A stretch of DNA of 64,000 nt from Halospina denitrificans (GCF_004364635.1 NZ_SOAX01000003.1:187538-251537), one strand, 5' to 3'. Numbered from the stretch's first letter, positions 14,915 to 22,255 are shown. The notes: generated by a model from the sequence alone, not told the origin. Program-made: numbers and translations.

Positions 14915-14948
14915 ACGCACCTTTTTATAACGTGCCATAATACGTACC
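14915..14948 (-). repeat. GGTRCGT-type repeats before the terminase operon
   Basis: On the minus strand GGTACGT (14948-14942), GGCACGT (14936-14930) and GGTGCGT (14921-14915) follow one another; the first pair has the same 12-base spacing as the repeats at the two ends of the element. The array ends 28 bases before the next gene, in promoter position. Confidence 0.55.
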
Positions 14949-14976
14949 ATAAACAGGTTAAAAACGGCGCGATTAC

Positions 14977-15336
14977 ATGCCCAAACAGTCAGACATACCA
15001 AGCAAGTTTAACCACGGCTGGCTCCAGGATCTTGACTCCAGGACTGCCCTGGCCCGTGAGCTACGGGAACGCTATAAGGCCCTGACCGATGATCTAGGGG
15101 GCGCTGATCGGCTTTCATACGCCCAGGCTAGTTTAGCGGAACGCGCCCTCTGGCTGGAGCGCTTTCTGGTACTGCAAGAGCAAGAGCTGGCCAATGGTAG
15201 GGAGTTCGATGCTTCCCGCTGGGTCCAAGCGTGCAATAGCTTGCAAGGGATCCTCACCAAGCTGAGGTTAGAGCGAAAAGCCAAAGAGGTCCCCTCGCTT
15301 GGTGAATACCTCAAGGCGAAAGGTGGCAACCAATGA
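14977..15336 (+). CDS. putative small terminase subunit
   Basis: A 119-residue, mostly helical protein without a recognised motif. Its stop overlaps the start of the large terminase gene (ATGA), the usual arrangement of terS and terL, and its size and charge suit a small terminase subunit that would select the element's DNA for packaging. Residues about 20-45 (ALARELRERYKALTDDLGGA) and 60-110 are predicted helices. No clear Shine-Dalgarno site precedes ATG 14977. The function is inferred from position; a different packaging adaptor is possible. Confidence 0.6.
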   Translation: MPKQSDIPSKFNHGWLQDLDSRTALARELRERYKALTDDLGGADRLSYAQASLAERALWLERFLVLQEQELANGREFDASRWVQACNSLQGILTKLRLERKAKEVPSLGEYLKAKGGNQ

Positions 15337-16811
15337 CCGACCGACACCCCGCTCCAGCTCCAGTCGATCCCATAACGGCCTTAACCGATGACAACCTGCT
15401 TGCGCCGATGCTCCCTGGCGTCCATGACGGAAGCTGGGATAACTGGCTCGTTATCGTGCGTGGCCTTTACGGCATGCCGATGACCGACGAACAGGCGGCG
15501 ACCTGGAGGCAATTAACCGACCGTGAGCCGCCCTCAGAGCCGCTACGCAGCGCTTTTATGCTGGTGGGTAGAAGGGGCGGGAAAACGCAGATAGCCGCCG
15601 CCCTGACGCTCTATGAAACCGCTATGAGGGACTGGAGCAACGTCCGGTCTGCCGGTGAGCTGATTGTCGGCGCTATGGTTGCCGGGGATCGTCGGCAAGC
15701 CGGACAAGCCATGCGATATATCAGCGGTGGCCTTGATAGTTCCTCGATGCTGAAGCGGATGGTGGTCAAAGAGACAACGGAAGCTATCGAGTTAAGCAAC
15801 GGGACAGAAGTCACCGTAATGACGGCCAACCATAGGACAATTCGCTCGCGCAGCTTTGGCGCGCTGATCTGCGACGAAATCGGCCACTGGTATCAAGAGG
15901 GAGCGTCACCAGACGTTGAAATCGTCCGAGCCGCTGAACCTGCCCTCAGTCTCACTAACGGCCTGCTGTTAGGCGCATCAACCCCGCACAAGCGTGATGG
16001 CGTGCTGCATTCCAAAGACAAGCGCCATTGGGGTGATGACGAGTCTAAGACGCTCATCGTTCACGGCACGAGCCGCCAACTTAACCCGCGCTTGCCGCAG
16101 TCGGTAGTAGACGAGGCGATGGCAGAGGACGAGGCCGCCGCCCGTTCGGAGTACCTGGCAGAGTGGCGTGATGACCTTGCCGGATTCATTCAACGCGACG
16201 TCCTGGAGGCGCTGGTCGATCCCGATGTGACCGAGCGTGAACCCGACCGCAACACCCGCTATCGGGCCTTTATTGACGTATCCGGTGGCGTCGGGGATTC
16301 GTTCTGCTGGGCAGTAGCGCATAGCGAGGATGGCGTCGACATTCTGGATCTGGTGAAAGAGGTCAAGCCGCCGTTCGATCCGCTCCAGGTAACAATGGAA
16401 TGCGCCGAGGATCTGAAGCGGTACAAGCTGCGCAGAGCTGCCGGTGATGCCTACGCTGCCGAGTGGGTAACGTCTCACTTCCGCCGATGTGGGATTGAGT
16501 ACGACCGCAGCGACAAAAACCGCAGTCAAATCTATTTGGACGCCCTGCCCCGGCTGACTTCCGGCAAGGTGACATTGCTCGACAATCAGCGCCTCATCAA
16601 TCAGGTGGCTGCCCTGGAGCGTCGAACCCGCAGCGGTGGCCGGGACTCAGTAGACCATCCTAGAAACGGATCAGATGATGTTGCCAATGCTGCGCTTGGT
16701 GCAATTTGCGGCCAATCGCGCGACCGCAGCGGCTGGATTCAACCAATGCCGGTGGCATTCCCCGGACAAGTGCAACAGCAACCCAAACGCTGGACCCCAA
16801 TAGGACACTAA
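15333..16811 (+). CDS. terL: large terminase subunit (ATPase and nuclease)
   Basis: A 492-residue DNA-packaging motor. The ATPase half has a Walker A VGRRGGKT (residues 78-85), Walker B ALICDE (177-182) and the coupling motif LLLGASTP (211-218). The nuclease half has the three acidic RNase H-fold positions: Asp315 in FIDVSGG, Asp372 in AGDAYAAEW and Asp448/449 in GSDDVANAA. Both activities therefore look intact. It overlaps the preceding putative terS by four bases. No portal, capsid or protease gene follows, so the motor would have to dock on a helper phage's portal. It could also be a relic of a prophage, but no decay is visible. Confidence 0.9.
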   Translation: MTDRHPAPAPVDPITALTDDNLLAPMLPGVHDGSWDNWLVIVRGLYGMPMTDEQAATWRQLTDREPPSEPLRSAFMLVGRRGGKTQIAAALTLYETAMRDWSNVRSAGELIVGAMVAGDRRQAGQAMRYISGGLDSSSMLKRMVVKETTEAIELSNGTEVTVMTANHRTIRSRSFGALICDEIGHWYQEGASPDVEIVRAAEPALSLTNGLLLGASTPHKRDGVLHSKDKRHWGDDESKTLIVHGTSRQLNPRLPQSVVDEAMAEDEAAARSEYLAEWRDDLAGFIQRDVLEALVDPDVTEREPDRNTRYRAFIDVSGGVGDSFCWAVAHSEDGVDILDLVKEVKPPFDPLQVTMECAEDLKRYKLRRAAGDAYAAEWVTSHFRRCGIEYDRSDKNRSQIYLDALPRLTSGKVTLLDNQRLINQVAALERRTRSGGRDSVDHPRNGSDDVANAALGAICGQSRDRSGWIQPMPVAFPGQVQQQPKRWTPIGH

Positions 16812-16823
16812 GAGGACATAACC

Positions 16824-17612
16824 ATGAGTATGCGAACCGATTTGAAATTCCAGAACGGCAAACTTTCCGCCAACGTGGAATCCAACAATGCAGACGCCCG
16901 CGAGGCGCTGCCCCCGATTGACCCCGGCGACCGGCTAGGGTCTGACCAGTGGGGCGAGGCGCTGAAAAAGCAGGCCGGGGATCTGGCCGATGATCCGGCG
17001 CTGAATACTGCCGCCCGCGCCCATGAGCGGCTGGTTAAAGGGTTTCAGTCAGTCGCACAGCAACGGGACACGCAAGACCCTTCAGTGCCACAGCTCCAAC
17101 ATCTCCGACAAGTTGAGACTAACTTTAACTCCCTGGTGAGCATGGCTAGTAAGCAGACCAGTGCCGCCCGTGAGGACGTGGCGAAGCGCGTGAAGGACGT
17201 TAAGGCAGAGTTCGAGCAAGGTATCGGATTCAATGATAAGGACGCTTCCGAGATTCGCGGAATGCTGCGCAACATGGATCAGGATCAGCGCTCCGAGTTC
17301 ATTCAACAGGCGGTAGAAAACGGGGATGGAAACGTAATGGCGGCGGTTTTCCGCTCGCATCCGTCCCTGTCTGGGCTCTCTCAGGACGCCGTAAACGCCC
17401 GCTATCGCCAAGCCATGCGAAAGCACGCCCCCAAGGCGGAAAAGCTGCTGGACAGCCTAGAGCAAGCTGATTCGCTGCTGTTTGATTCGTTCAACGACCT
17501 GTTGACCAAGGGCGACCAGCTCACAGCTAAAGAGATCCGCGAAAAGAAAGAGCAGGAATCCCAGGCCGCGAAGCAGGCGGCTGATGCTGTCACTGCCGAT
17601 TGGACTGCGTAA
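16824..17612 (+). CDS. helical 262-residue protein after terL, unknown function
   Basis: The protein starts 12 bases after terL behind AGAGGA and should be co-transcribed. The sequence is polar, rich in Ala, Gln, Asp and Lys, with probable coiled coil around residues 85-140 (HLRQVETNFNSLVSMASKQT region) and again at 200-255 near the C terminus. There is no membrane segment, Cys cluster or enzyme motif. In phages a scaffold, portal or head-completion gene usually stands here, so a scaffolding-like or capsid-redirecting role is conceivable, but nothing in the sequence proves it. Confidence 0.75.
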   Translation: MSMRTDLKFQNGKLSANVESNNADAREALPPIDPGDRLGSDQWGEALKKQAGDLADDPALNTAARAHERLVKGFQSVAQQRDTQDPSVPQLQHLRQVETNFNSLVSMASKQTSAAREDVAKRVKDVKAEFEQGIGFNDKDASEIRGMLRNMDQDQRSEFIQQAVENGDGNVMAAVFRSHPSLSGLSQDAVNARYRQAMRKHAPKAEKLLDSLEQADSLLFDSFNDLLTKGDQLTAKEIREKKEQESQAAKQAADAVTADWTA

Positions 17613-17640
17613 CCGATCAACCGCCGCCCCGCTTTGCCCT

Positions 17641-17684
17641 AACCGCCCCCTAGCAACGGGCTTAGCGGTGGTGGCGGCCTTTTT
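17641..17684 (+). terminator. probable terminator after the packaging operon
   Basis: ACCGC pairs with GCGGT around a CTAGC/GCTTAG inner stem, and the flanking GGCGGCC is followed by five T (17680-17684). The structure is imperfect. It separates the 262-residue gene from the GTG-start gene that follows. Confidence 0.45.
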
Positions 17685-17698
17685 AGGAGATCCCGCCC

Positions 17699-17974
17699 GT
17701 GGAAGCACGCAACGTAGATTGTGAAGACCCCGCAGACCGGATAACCGGCGAGCGTCGGCTATGGGCGGAGGCTCTGGGGCAGTTATTGCGTGATGGGATT
17801 GCCCATTGGAAGGGCAAGCAAGGCGCATCCGGTGGAGCCACACCCACGGACCTGGAACAAGCCTTCGATGATCTGTGCAGGGCTGGTCCTATGACGCGCT
17901 ATGTATGCGACCGGCTGGAGGTGGACGCGCAGACGGTGGCGGAGCAGTTCATCCGGTATCTGGAGGCGCATTAA
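17699..17974 (+). CDS. small phage-type protein, unknown function
   Basis: A 91-residue protein with GTG start preceded by AGGAGA at 17685-17690. The pattern ERRLWAEALGQLLRDG near the N terminus and DLEQAFDDLCRAG followed by a helix-turn-helix-like CDRLEVDAQTVAEQFIRYL at the end recurs, in my recollection, in small proteobacterial prophage proteins of unknown role. The last helices could bind DNA. It is the last plus-strand gene of the element and overlaps the stop of the convergent zinc-ribbon gene by four bases. Confidence 0.7.
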   Translation: MEARNVDCEDPADRITGERRLWAEALGQLLRDGIAHWKGKQGASGGATPTDLEQAFDDLCRAGPMTRYVCDRLEVDAQTVAEQFIRYLEAH

Positions 17975-18267
17975 GATCCGTAAGTAATCCAAGCGCCGAT
18001 AGCCAAAGCAATAAAGGCGGTAATCATTCCAGGACCAAAGCCCGCTGTCATTCCAACCACAACAGCGACACCTATCCCGACTAACGCAAAGGCTTGACCA
18101 AGATCGTTCCGTAGTTTTGAACGCTGGTTGCCCTTTTTATTGGCATCTACGCTTCCGGGCGAAGGTTGCCCCGCTGCACTGGAGCTGATCGGACAGCCGC
18201 ACTCGTTACAGGTTGCGGCCTTATCTGAGACTTGTTTACCGCATTCCGGGCAAGCAATGAGCGCCAT
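17971..18267 (-). CDS. zinc-ribbon membrane protein
   Basis: A 98-residue protein with an N-terminal zinc ribbon (Cys6, Cys9, Cys20, Cys23 in CPECGKQ and CNECGC), a polar linker (about 28-52) and a C-terminal hydrophobic part (about 55-97: ALVGIGVAVVVGMTAGFG and MITAFIALAIGAWITY) that makes two membrane helices. The start at 18267 follows GAGGA; a longer frame to 18312 has no better site. It is transcribed against the packaging genes, in the cargo position near attR. The role is unknown; membrane-linked phage exclusion is one speculative option. Confidence 0.75.
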   Translation of the reverse strand: MALIACPECGKQVSDKAATCNECGCPISSSAAGQPSPGSVDANKKGNQRSKLRNDLGQAFALVGIGVAVVVGMTAGFGPGMITAFIALAIGAWITYGS

Positions 18268-18539
18268 GGTGCTGATCCTCGTTTCCGTGCCTTTGCGAAG
18301 TATGGCAGACAATATGCCGCATTGCCGGAGCGAGCTGTAAGGATACGGTAAGGATCAAGGGAAAGGTGCCAGTCCTCTCCCTGGCTAGTCCCACCACTGA
18401 GCAGGTGGCGCACCCCGTCGGCATCCGTGCTAATCGCATCCGTGCATAGGGGCTCTCATCCGTTGAGACGGTGCGAACGATACAGAGCAAACGGCATACC
18501 CAGTATAGGCATTTTGCTCATGGACGTGTAGGAAATCGC
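18268..18539. other. non-coding stretch in the cargo module
   Basis: About 270 bases between the two reverse-strand genes. It holds two GTAAGGAT copies about 11 bases apart (near 18340-18360) and two GCATCCGTGC copies 15 bases apart (near 18420-18445). No convincing gene or promoter is seen. Confidence 0.35.
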
Positions 18540-18887
18540 TTACACATCGTCATCTTCATGCATATCAAACCAGCTAGCCAACTCATCCACACAACGGCTG
18601 AGCTGAAGCCGCTCTTCTACGCTAAGTGAGCGCGCCTTAACAATCCAAGCGCCCTCCCCCTTTTCATCCTCCACTTTTTCTGTGTTCATCATTCCTTGGA
18701 TAACTTTAATCCAATCCTTAGCACTTTCATCCAGGAACGGGCTAACTTCTTCAGTCTCAATGCCTTTAAGACCAAGATGGCAAGCGTGGAAAGCGTTAGC
18801 GATTGACCCCTCCTCCCCCTCCAGATGGGGAAGCATCAAACACGCACGGGCTTCATTCAATTTTTCAGCTGGGTAAGTAAACCGCAT
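18540..18887 (-). CDS. hypothetical acidic protein of the element
   Basis: A 115-residue protein with no recognised family, opening MRFTYPAEKLNEARACLMLP and ending in the acidic SWFDMHEDDDV. It is acidic overall and predicted helical, with no membrane segment. TAGGAGC precedes the ATG on the minus strand at good distance, supporting real expression. Its DNA reads less GC-rich than the host genes around the element, in keeping with recent transfer. Being outside the replication and packaging modules, next to attR, it is a likely accessory (cargo) gene. Confidence 0.7.
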   Translation of the reverse strand: MRFTYPAEKLNEARACLMLPHLEGEEGSIANAFHACHLGLKGIETEEVSPFLDESAKDWIKVIQGMMNTEKVEDEKGEGAWIVKARSLSVEERLQLSRCVDELASWFDMHEDDDV

Positions 18888-19000
18888 AGAACCGCTCCTA
18901 TTCCGAATTTATGTCAGATAGAAGGGAGTGAGGCATATAGACGCCAGAGGGTCAATATCGGGATCGGGACAACCGGATAGTTTCTAACCGTTTTCAGGTT

Positions 19001-19019
19001 GGTACGTAGAAAGGTGCGT
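19001..19019 (+). repeat. tandem GGTACGT/GGTGCGT repeat, right end
   Basis: GGTACGT (19001-19007) and GGTGCGT (19013-19019) have the same 12-base spacing and orientation as the left-end pair, 42 bases inside the right att core. After circularisation the two pairs would flank the joined att site, as integrase arm sites do. Confidence 0.5.
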
Positions 19020-19060
19020 TACGCCCTAAATTCTTCGTAACTACCTGAAAATAAAGGAGT

Positions 19061-19076
19061 AATGGCGGTGGGCCAG
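19061..19076 (+). repeat. attR core within tRNA-Ser 3' end
   Basis: AATGGCGGTGGGCCAG, identical to 9500-9515. It overlaps the 3' end of tRNA-Ser, so the insertion restores a complete tRNA on this side. Confidence 0.85.
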
Positions 19077-19152
19077 GGATTCGAACCCCGGGAGGGCGTT
19101 AACCCTCGGCGGTTTTCAAGACCGCTGCATTCGACCACTCTGCCAGCCCACC
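19063..19152 (-). tRNA. tRNA-Ser (anticodon UGA)
   Basis: A complete 90-nt class II tRNA on the minus strand with encoded CCA. The acceptor stem is GGTGGGC/GCCCACC, the anticodon stem GCGGT/ACCGC holds loop CTTGAAA (anticodon TGA), a long variable arm CGAGGG/CCCTCC follows, and the T arm contains TTCGAAT. It is the integration target of the element to its left. Confidence 0.96.
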
Positions 19153-19184
19153 GGCAGGTGTTGCCCGAACGGACAACGCAGCGA

Positions 19185-19212
19185 ATGATACCCGAAAAGC
19201 CGCCGCTGTCAA
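19185..19212 (-). promoter_or_regulatory. promoter of tRNA-Ser
   Basis: On the minus strand TTGACA (19212-19207), 16 bases of spacer, then TATCAT (19190-19185), about 33 bases upstream of the tRNA 5' end. It lies outside the mobile element, so tRNA expression is unaffected by insertion. Confidence 0.55.
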
Positions 19213-19304
19213 AGGGGCGGAAATCGACGAAATGCCTTTGCTTCCCAACTAATAGCCATTATTATTGGGTAGAACTCTGACACTGTAATATCAGGAGCGT
19301 ATTG

Positions 19305-20018
19305 ATGGACAACAACCGTTTTCCGGGCACGGCACAGGCCCAGACCCAAGGCGGTACTGCGAGCCAGGGACTAAGCCTCGAAGTCGTTAAGGTACTGCGC
19401 AATACCTACACACTGCTGGCCATGACACTGGCATTCAGTGCCGTGATGGCAGGCATCTCCACCGCCATGGAAATGCCCTTCGGCGTCAGCCTGGTCTGCT
19501 TTCTGGTGTCCCTCGGGCTGATCTGGTTCGTGTTGCCTAAAACGGCCAACAGTTCCGCTGGTATCTGGGTTGTTTTCGCCTTCACCGGTCTGTTGGGTTT
19601 TGGTCTCGGGCCAACGCTGAACCACTACCTGAGCATGTCCAATGGCGGTAGTATCATCATGCAGGCCTTGGGCGCCACTGCGATTGTGTTCCTGGGGCTG
19701 TCCGGCTATGTGCTGACCACCAAGAAGGATTTCAGCTTCCTGCGTGGCATGTTGATGGCCGGTCTGCTCGTTGCTGTGGTCGGTGTTGTCGGCGTGCTTG
19801 TTCTCAGCATGTTCGGCGTCGATGTGAGCGCTGTCTCATTGGCCCTGAGCGGCATGATTTCGCTCTTGATGGCCGGGTTCATCCTGTATGACACCAGCCG
19901 CATCATTAACGGCGGCGAGACCAACTACATTCTCGCGACGACCGCGCTTTATCTGAACATCTACAACCTTTTCGTCAATCTGCTGCACCTCATTGGCGCC
20001 TTTACCGGCGACGGCTGA
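19305..20018 (+). CDS. yccA: Bax inhibitor-1/YccA family inner-membrane protein
   Basis: A 237-residue protein with a short polar N terminus and seven hydrophobic segments between about residue 30 and 230, the BI-1 family layout. The last segment with YLNIYNLFVNLLHLIGAFTG is a family hallmark. E. coli YccA is a substrate and modulator of the FtsH protease; other members influence calcium or stress responses. ATG 19305 follows AGGAGCG. It leads the tusDCB genes, seven bases apart from tusD, an order shared with related genomes. Confidence 0.93.
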   Translation: MDNNRFPGTAQAQTQGGTASQGLSLEVVKVLRNTYTLLAMTLAFSAVMAGISTAMEMPFGVSLVCFLVSLGLIWFVLPKTANSSAGIWVVFAFTGLLGFGLGPTLNHYLSMSNGGSIIMQALGATAIVFLGLSGYVLTTKKDFSFLRGMLMAGLLVAVVGVVGVLVLSMFGVDVSAVSLALSGMISLLMAGFILYDTSRIINGGETNYILATTALYLNIYNLFVNLLHLIGAFTGDG

Positions 20019-20025
20019 TTCAGCC

Positions 20026-20421
20026 GTGAAACTCGCACTGATCATCACCGGTGCCCCCCATGACAGCCAGGCAGCAGCATCCGCCTGGCATGCCGCCAAG
20101 GCGGCACTCAAGGCGGGACACCAGGTGGTGAGAGTGTTCCTTCATGGAGAAGGGGTCCGGCTCGCGGGCCCGCTTCCCGTTTCCCAGGACCCTGCCAGCA
20201 ACTGGCACCAGAAATGGTCCGACCTCATCCTCGCTCACGACATCCCGGCCACCGCCTGCGTGGGATCGGCACTGCGCCGAGGTCTTGTGGATGAACGTGA
20301 AGCTGCGCGATACGACCGCACCGCCAACATCCTTGACGGCTGGACCCTGGGAGGGCTTGGTGATTGGGTGGAAGCGGAATACGAAGCGGACCGGCTCATG
20401 CATTTCCAGTCGGATCGGTGA
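20026..20421 (+). CDS. tusD: sulfurtransferase TusD (DsrE family)
   Basis: A 131-residue DsrE-like subunit of the TusBCD complex, which passes sulfur from TusA to TusE for 2-thiouridine formation at the tRNA wobble position. The active Cys is visible in ATACVGSALRRGL (about residue 83). GTG 20026 starts a frame matching the family N terminus (MKLALIITGAP) and lies seven bases after yccA. Its stop overlaps the GTG of tusC (GTGA). Confidence 0.92.
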   Translation: MKLALIITGAPHDSQAAASAWHAAKAALKAGHQVVRVFLHGEGVRLAGPLPVSQDPASNWHQKWSDLILAHDIPATACVGSALRRGLVDEREAARYDRTANILDGWTLGGLGDWVEAEYEADRLMHFQSDR

Positions 20422-20765
20422 CCCCATTGACTGTTTCTGCGACCAGGAGCCTGCTATTTGTGGCGGACCGCCCTTTTGGCAACGGCACCCAGGCCAGTGA
20501 GTTGCTGGAGATGCTGCTGTCGGCGGCAACATTCAACCTGGACACCGCCCTGCTGCTGTGCGGTGCCGGAATCAGCTGGCTCCATACTCCGGAATGCCTG
20601 GAGCGCCTCGGAGAGCTGCCTCTTTATGGCGCTGACACGCTCTACGTCAGCCGGGAAGAACTGGCGGTCTGGGGCAGTCCGGCCCTGCCGGACGTCTTCA
20701 AATCGGTGAGCGGGGACGAAATCCGGCAACTGTACCGGCAGTACGCGCGGGTGATACAGCCATGA
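20418..20765 (+). CDS. tusC: sulfur relay protein TusC
   Basis: A 115-residue DsrF/TusC-like subunit of the TusBCD heterohexamer. It opens with a RSLLFVADRPFGNGTQASEL stretch typical of TusC. Translation is coupled on both sides: GTG overlaps the tusD stop and its own stop overlaps the tusB ATG. Upstream in-frame starts would run into tusD and were rejected. Confidence 0.88.
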   Translation: MTPLTVSATRSLLFVADRPFGNGTQASELLEMLLSAATFNLDTALLLCGAGISWLHTPECLERLGELPLYGADTLYVSREELAVWGSPALPDVFKSVSGDEIRQLYRQYARVIQP

Positions 20766-21052
20766 AGACCCGGCTCCACATACTGAACAAGCCAGTGGAT
20801 CACCCCCGCTACCGGCGGTGCCTGGAGGCGCTTGAGCCGGGTGATGTGCTGGTCCTCATGGAGTCCGGGGTGCTTGTGCTGATGGATGGAGCCCATTTCC
20901 CATCCATCATGGATGATGTTCAGGTGTACGCCATGGCTGAGGATCTTGCGGTCTATTCGCGGATGCAGGCACTGGAAGCGGACGTCAGGCCCCTCGGCTA
21001 TCAGGGGCTTATCGAACTGGTCTGCCGCCTCGGATCACCGCTGAACTGGTGA
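20762..21052 (+). CDS. tusB: sulfur relay protein TusB
   Basis: A 96-residue DsrH/TusB-like subunit. The family pattern LHILNKP near the start and CLEALEPGDVLVLMESGVLV are visible. It is the last gene of yccA-tusDCB. No tusE gene follows here; instead the convergent DUF445 gene ends three bases away, so the TusE partner must lie elsewhere. Confidence 0.87.
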   Translation: MKTRLHILNKPVDHPRYRRCLEALEPGDVLVLMESGVLVLMDGAHFPSIMDDVQVYAMAEDLAVYSRMQALEADVRPLGYQGLIELVCRLGSPLNW

Positions 21053-21055
21053 TCC

Positions 21056-22255
21056 CTAAAGCAGCAGAACCGGGAGGATAGCGACAACCGCGCCACAGAC
21101 GCCGCCCGCCAGCATGAGTCGCCCCTCCTCTTCCTGGAATACCGGCCGCAGAATGGACTGAAAATCCTTCGCTGGCATTCCGGCGATGCGCTCTTCAATC
21201 AATGCCGCCACCACCTGCGCCCGGTCTTCATTGAAGGCGCTATCCTCAAATACCTCATCGGAGGCTTCCAGCGCACGCTGGTTCATCGCCTGCTTGAGTT
21301 CCGTATACCCGGAGGCACCAACCGCTACCTGGGTACTCAGTCGCATCACGATGGATTCATCCAGCATCGGTCTGAGGTGCTTCTGGATAATGGCCCGCGT
21401 TCGTGCGGACTTATCGCCATGGATCATGGCGTGAGCGACTTTTTCCACGGTCAGCAGTTCCCGGGCCACTTTATCCGCCCAGACGCGGCTTATCTCAGGC
21501 TGTTGCCGGACCAGTAACCCCTGGAAGCGAATTCCGACAACCCGACGCTCCTCAACCGGCCGAAAGATCAGGTTCAGTGCGATCCAGTTGGTCGCCAGCC
21601 CCACAAGGAAGCTGCCACCGACCAGCACCAGCGGATGCGGCCAAAGGTACCAGCCCGCCATCAGGCCAACCCCAAGCACGGCACCTATGAGGCCGCCACT
21701 CCGGACGACAAACCTGAAAGTACGCGATCCCGCGCCCCACAGCACCTCATTCATAAAAGCGGGCCGCTCGGCCAATTCCGCACTGAGTAGCGCCTTGAGA
21801 TCCACCAGGGTTCCGAGCTCGCCCCCGAAATCATTGACCATCGCATCCACACGTTCCGGCAACTTACGTTCCACGAACTGATAGATCCGACGGCGGACTC
21901 TCAGGGGCAGGTTATCCCAGAGCACCGGGTGAAGGTCATACATGACGTCATCGACGTACTCATCGAGATGCGGCATGATGCGGCTGACCACTTCACCGGT
22001 AATCAGCGCCGGGTCCAGCCTCTGGTACAGGCCGGTTAGATCTCCCGTACGGGCCAGGGTCCCCTCAATGCAGCGGTGTGCCATCTTCTCCGCTTTTCGC
22101 GGAACGACGCCCTGCCAACCCAGCCAGGGGGGGTGCCCGAATGGTGCCACCGGCTCGAACAGCATCCACAGGGCCAGGCGGTTGGTGCCCCAACCAACCA
22201 GCGCCGTAAACACAGGAATGGTCCAGAAAACAAAGGGTAAATCAGCGAGTGCCAC
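21056..22255 (-). CDS. DUF445 family inner-membrane protein
   Basis: A 399-residue protein with an N-terminal hydrophobic helix including VGWGTNRLALWMLFEPV, a central pair of helices (about 190-230) with a second copy of the same motif (GLATNWIALNLIFRPVEERR) and a C-terminal hydrophobic tail. This internal duplication is characteristic of DUF445 (YjiN/YheB type). The middle is a long helical periplasmic or cytoplasmic domain. The biochemical function is unknown. It is convergent with tusB. Confidence 0.85.
   Translation of the reverse strand: MALADLPFVFWTIPVFTALVGWGTNRLALWMLFEPVAPFGHPPWLGWQGVVPRKAEKMAHRCIEGTLARTGDLTGLYQRLDPALITGEVVSRIMPHLDEYVDDVMYDLHPVLWDNLPLRVRRRIYQFVERKLPERVDAMVNDFGGELGTLVDLKALLSAELAERPAFMNEVLWGAGSRTFRFVVRSGGLIGAVLGVGLMAGWYLWPHPLVLVGGSFLVGLATNWIALNLIFRPVEERRVVGIRFQGLLVRQQPEISRVWADKVARELLTVEKVAHAMIHGDKSARTRAIIQKHLRPMLDESIVMRLSTQVAVGASGYTELKQAMNQRALEASDEVFEDSAFNEDRAQVVAALIEERIAGMPAKDFQSILRPVFQEEEGRLMLAGGVCGAVVAILPVLLL

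Larger units (their letters stand above)
9500..19076. mobile_element. integrated phage-satellite-like element in tRNA-Ser(UGA)
   Basis: The segment is bounded by the 16-bp direct repeat AATGGCGGTGGGCCAG (9500-9515 and 19061-19076); the right copy is the CCA end and acceptor stem of tRNA-Ser plus flanking bases. Inside are int, alpA-type and HTH-like genes, a primase/DUF3987 gene, a putative origin, a terminase pair, a helical protein gene and several small genes, with no structural or lysis genes. Excision across the repeat would leave mscK about 40 bases from an intact tRNA-Ser. All large frames are intact. The gene set fits phage satellites (PICI, PICMI, VEIME types) better than a decayed prophage, but a reduced prophage cannot be excluded from sequence alone. 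Confidence 0.85.

Noticed and set aside
9463-19060. CRISPR array or IS element inside the mobile region
   Set aside because: No regularly spaced repeats with unique spacers and no transposase; the repeats seen are short and few.
9500-19076. A complete prophage
   Set aside because: There are no portal, capsid, tail, holin or lysin genes, and the frames are intact rather than decayed.
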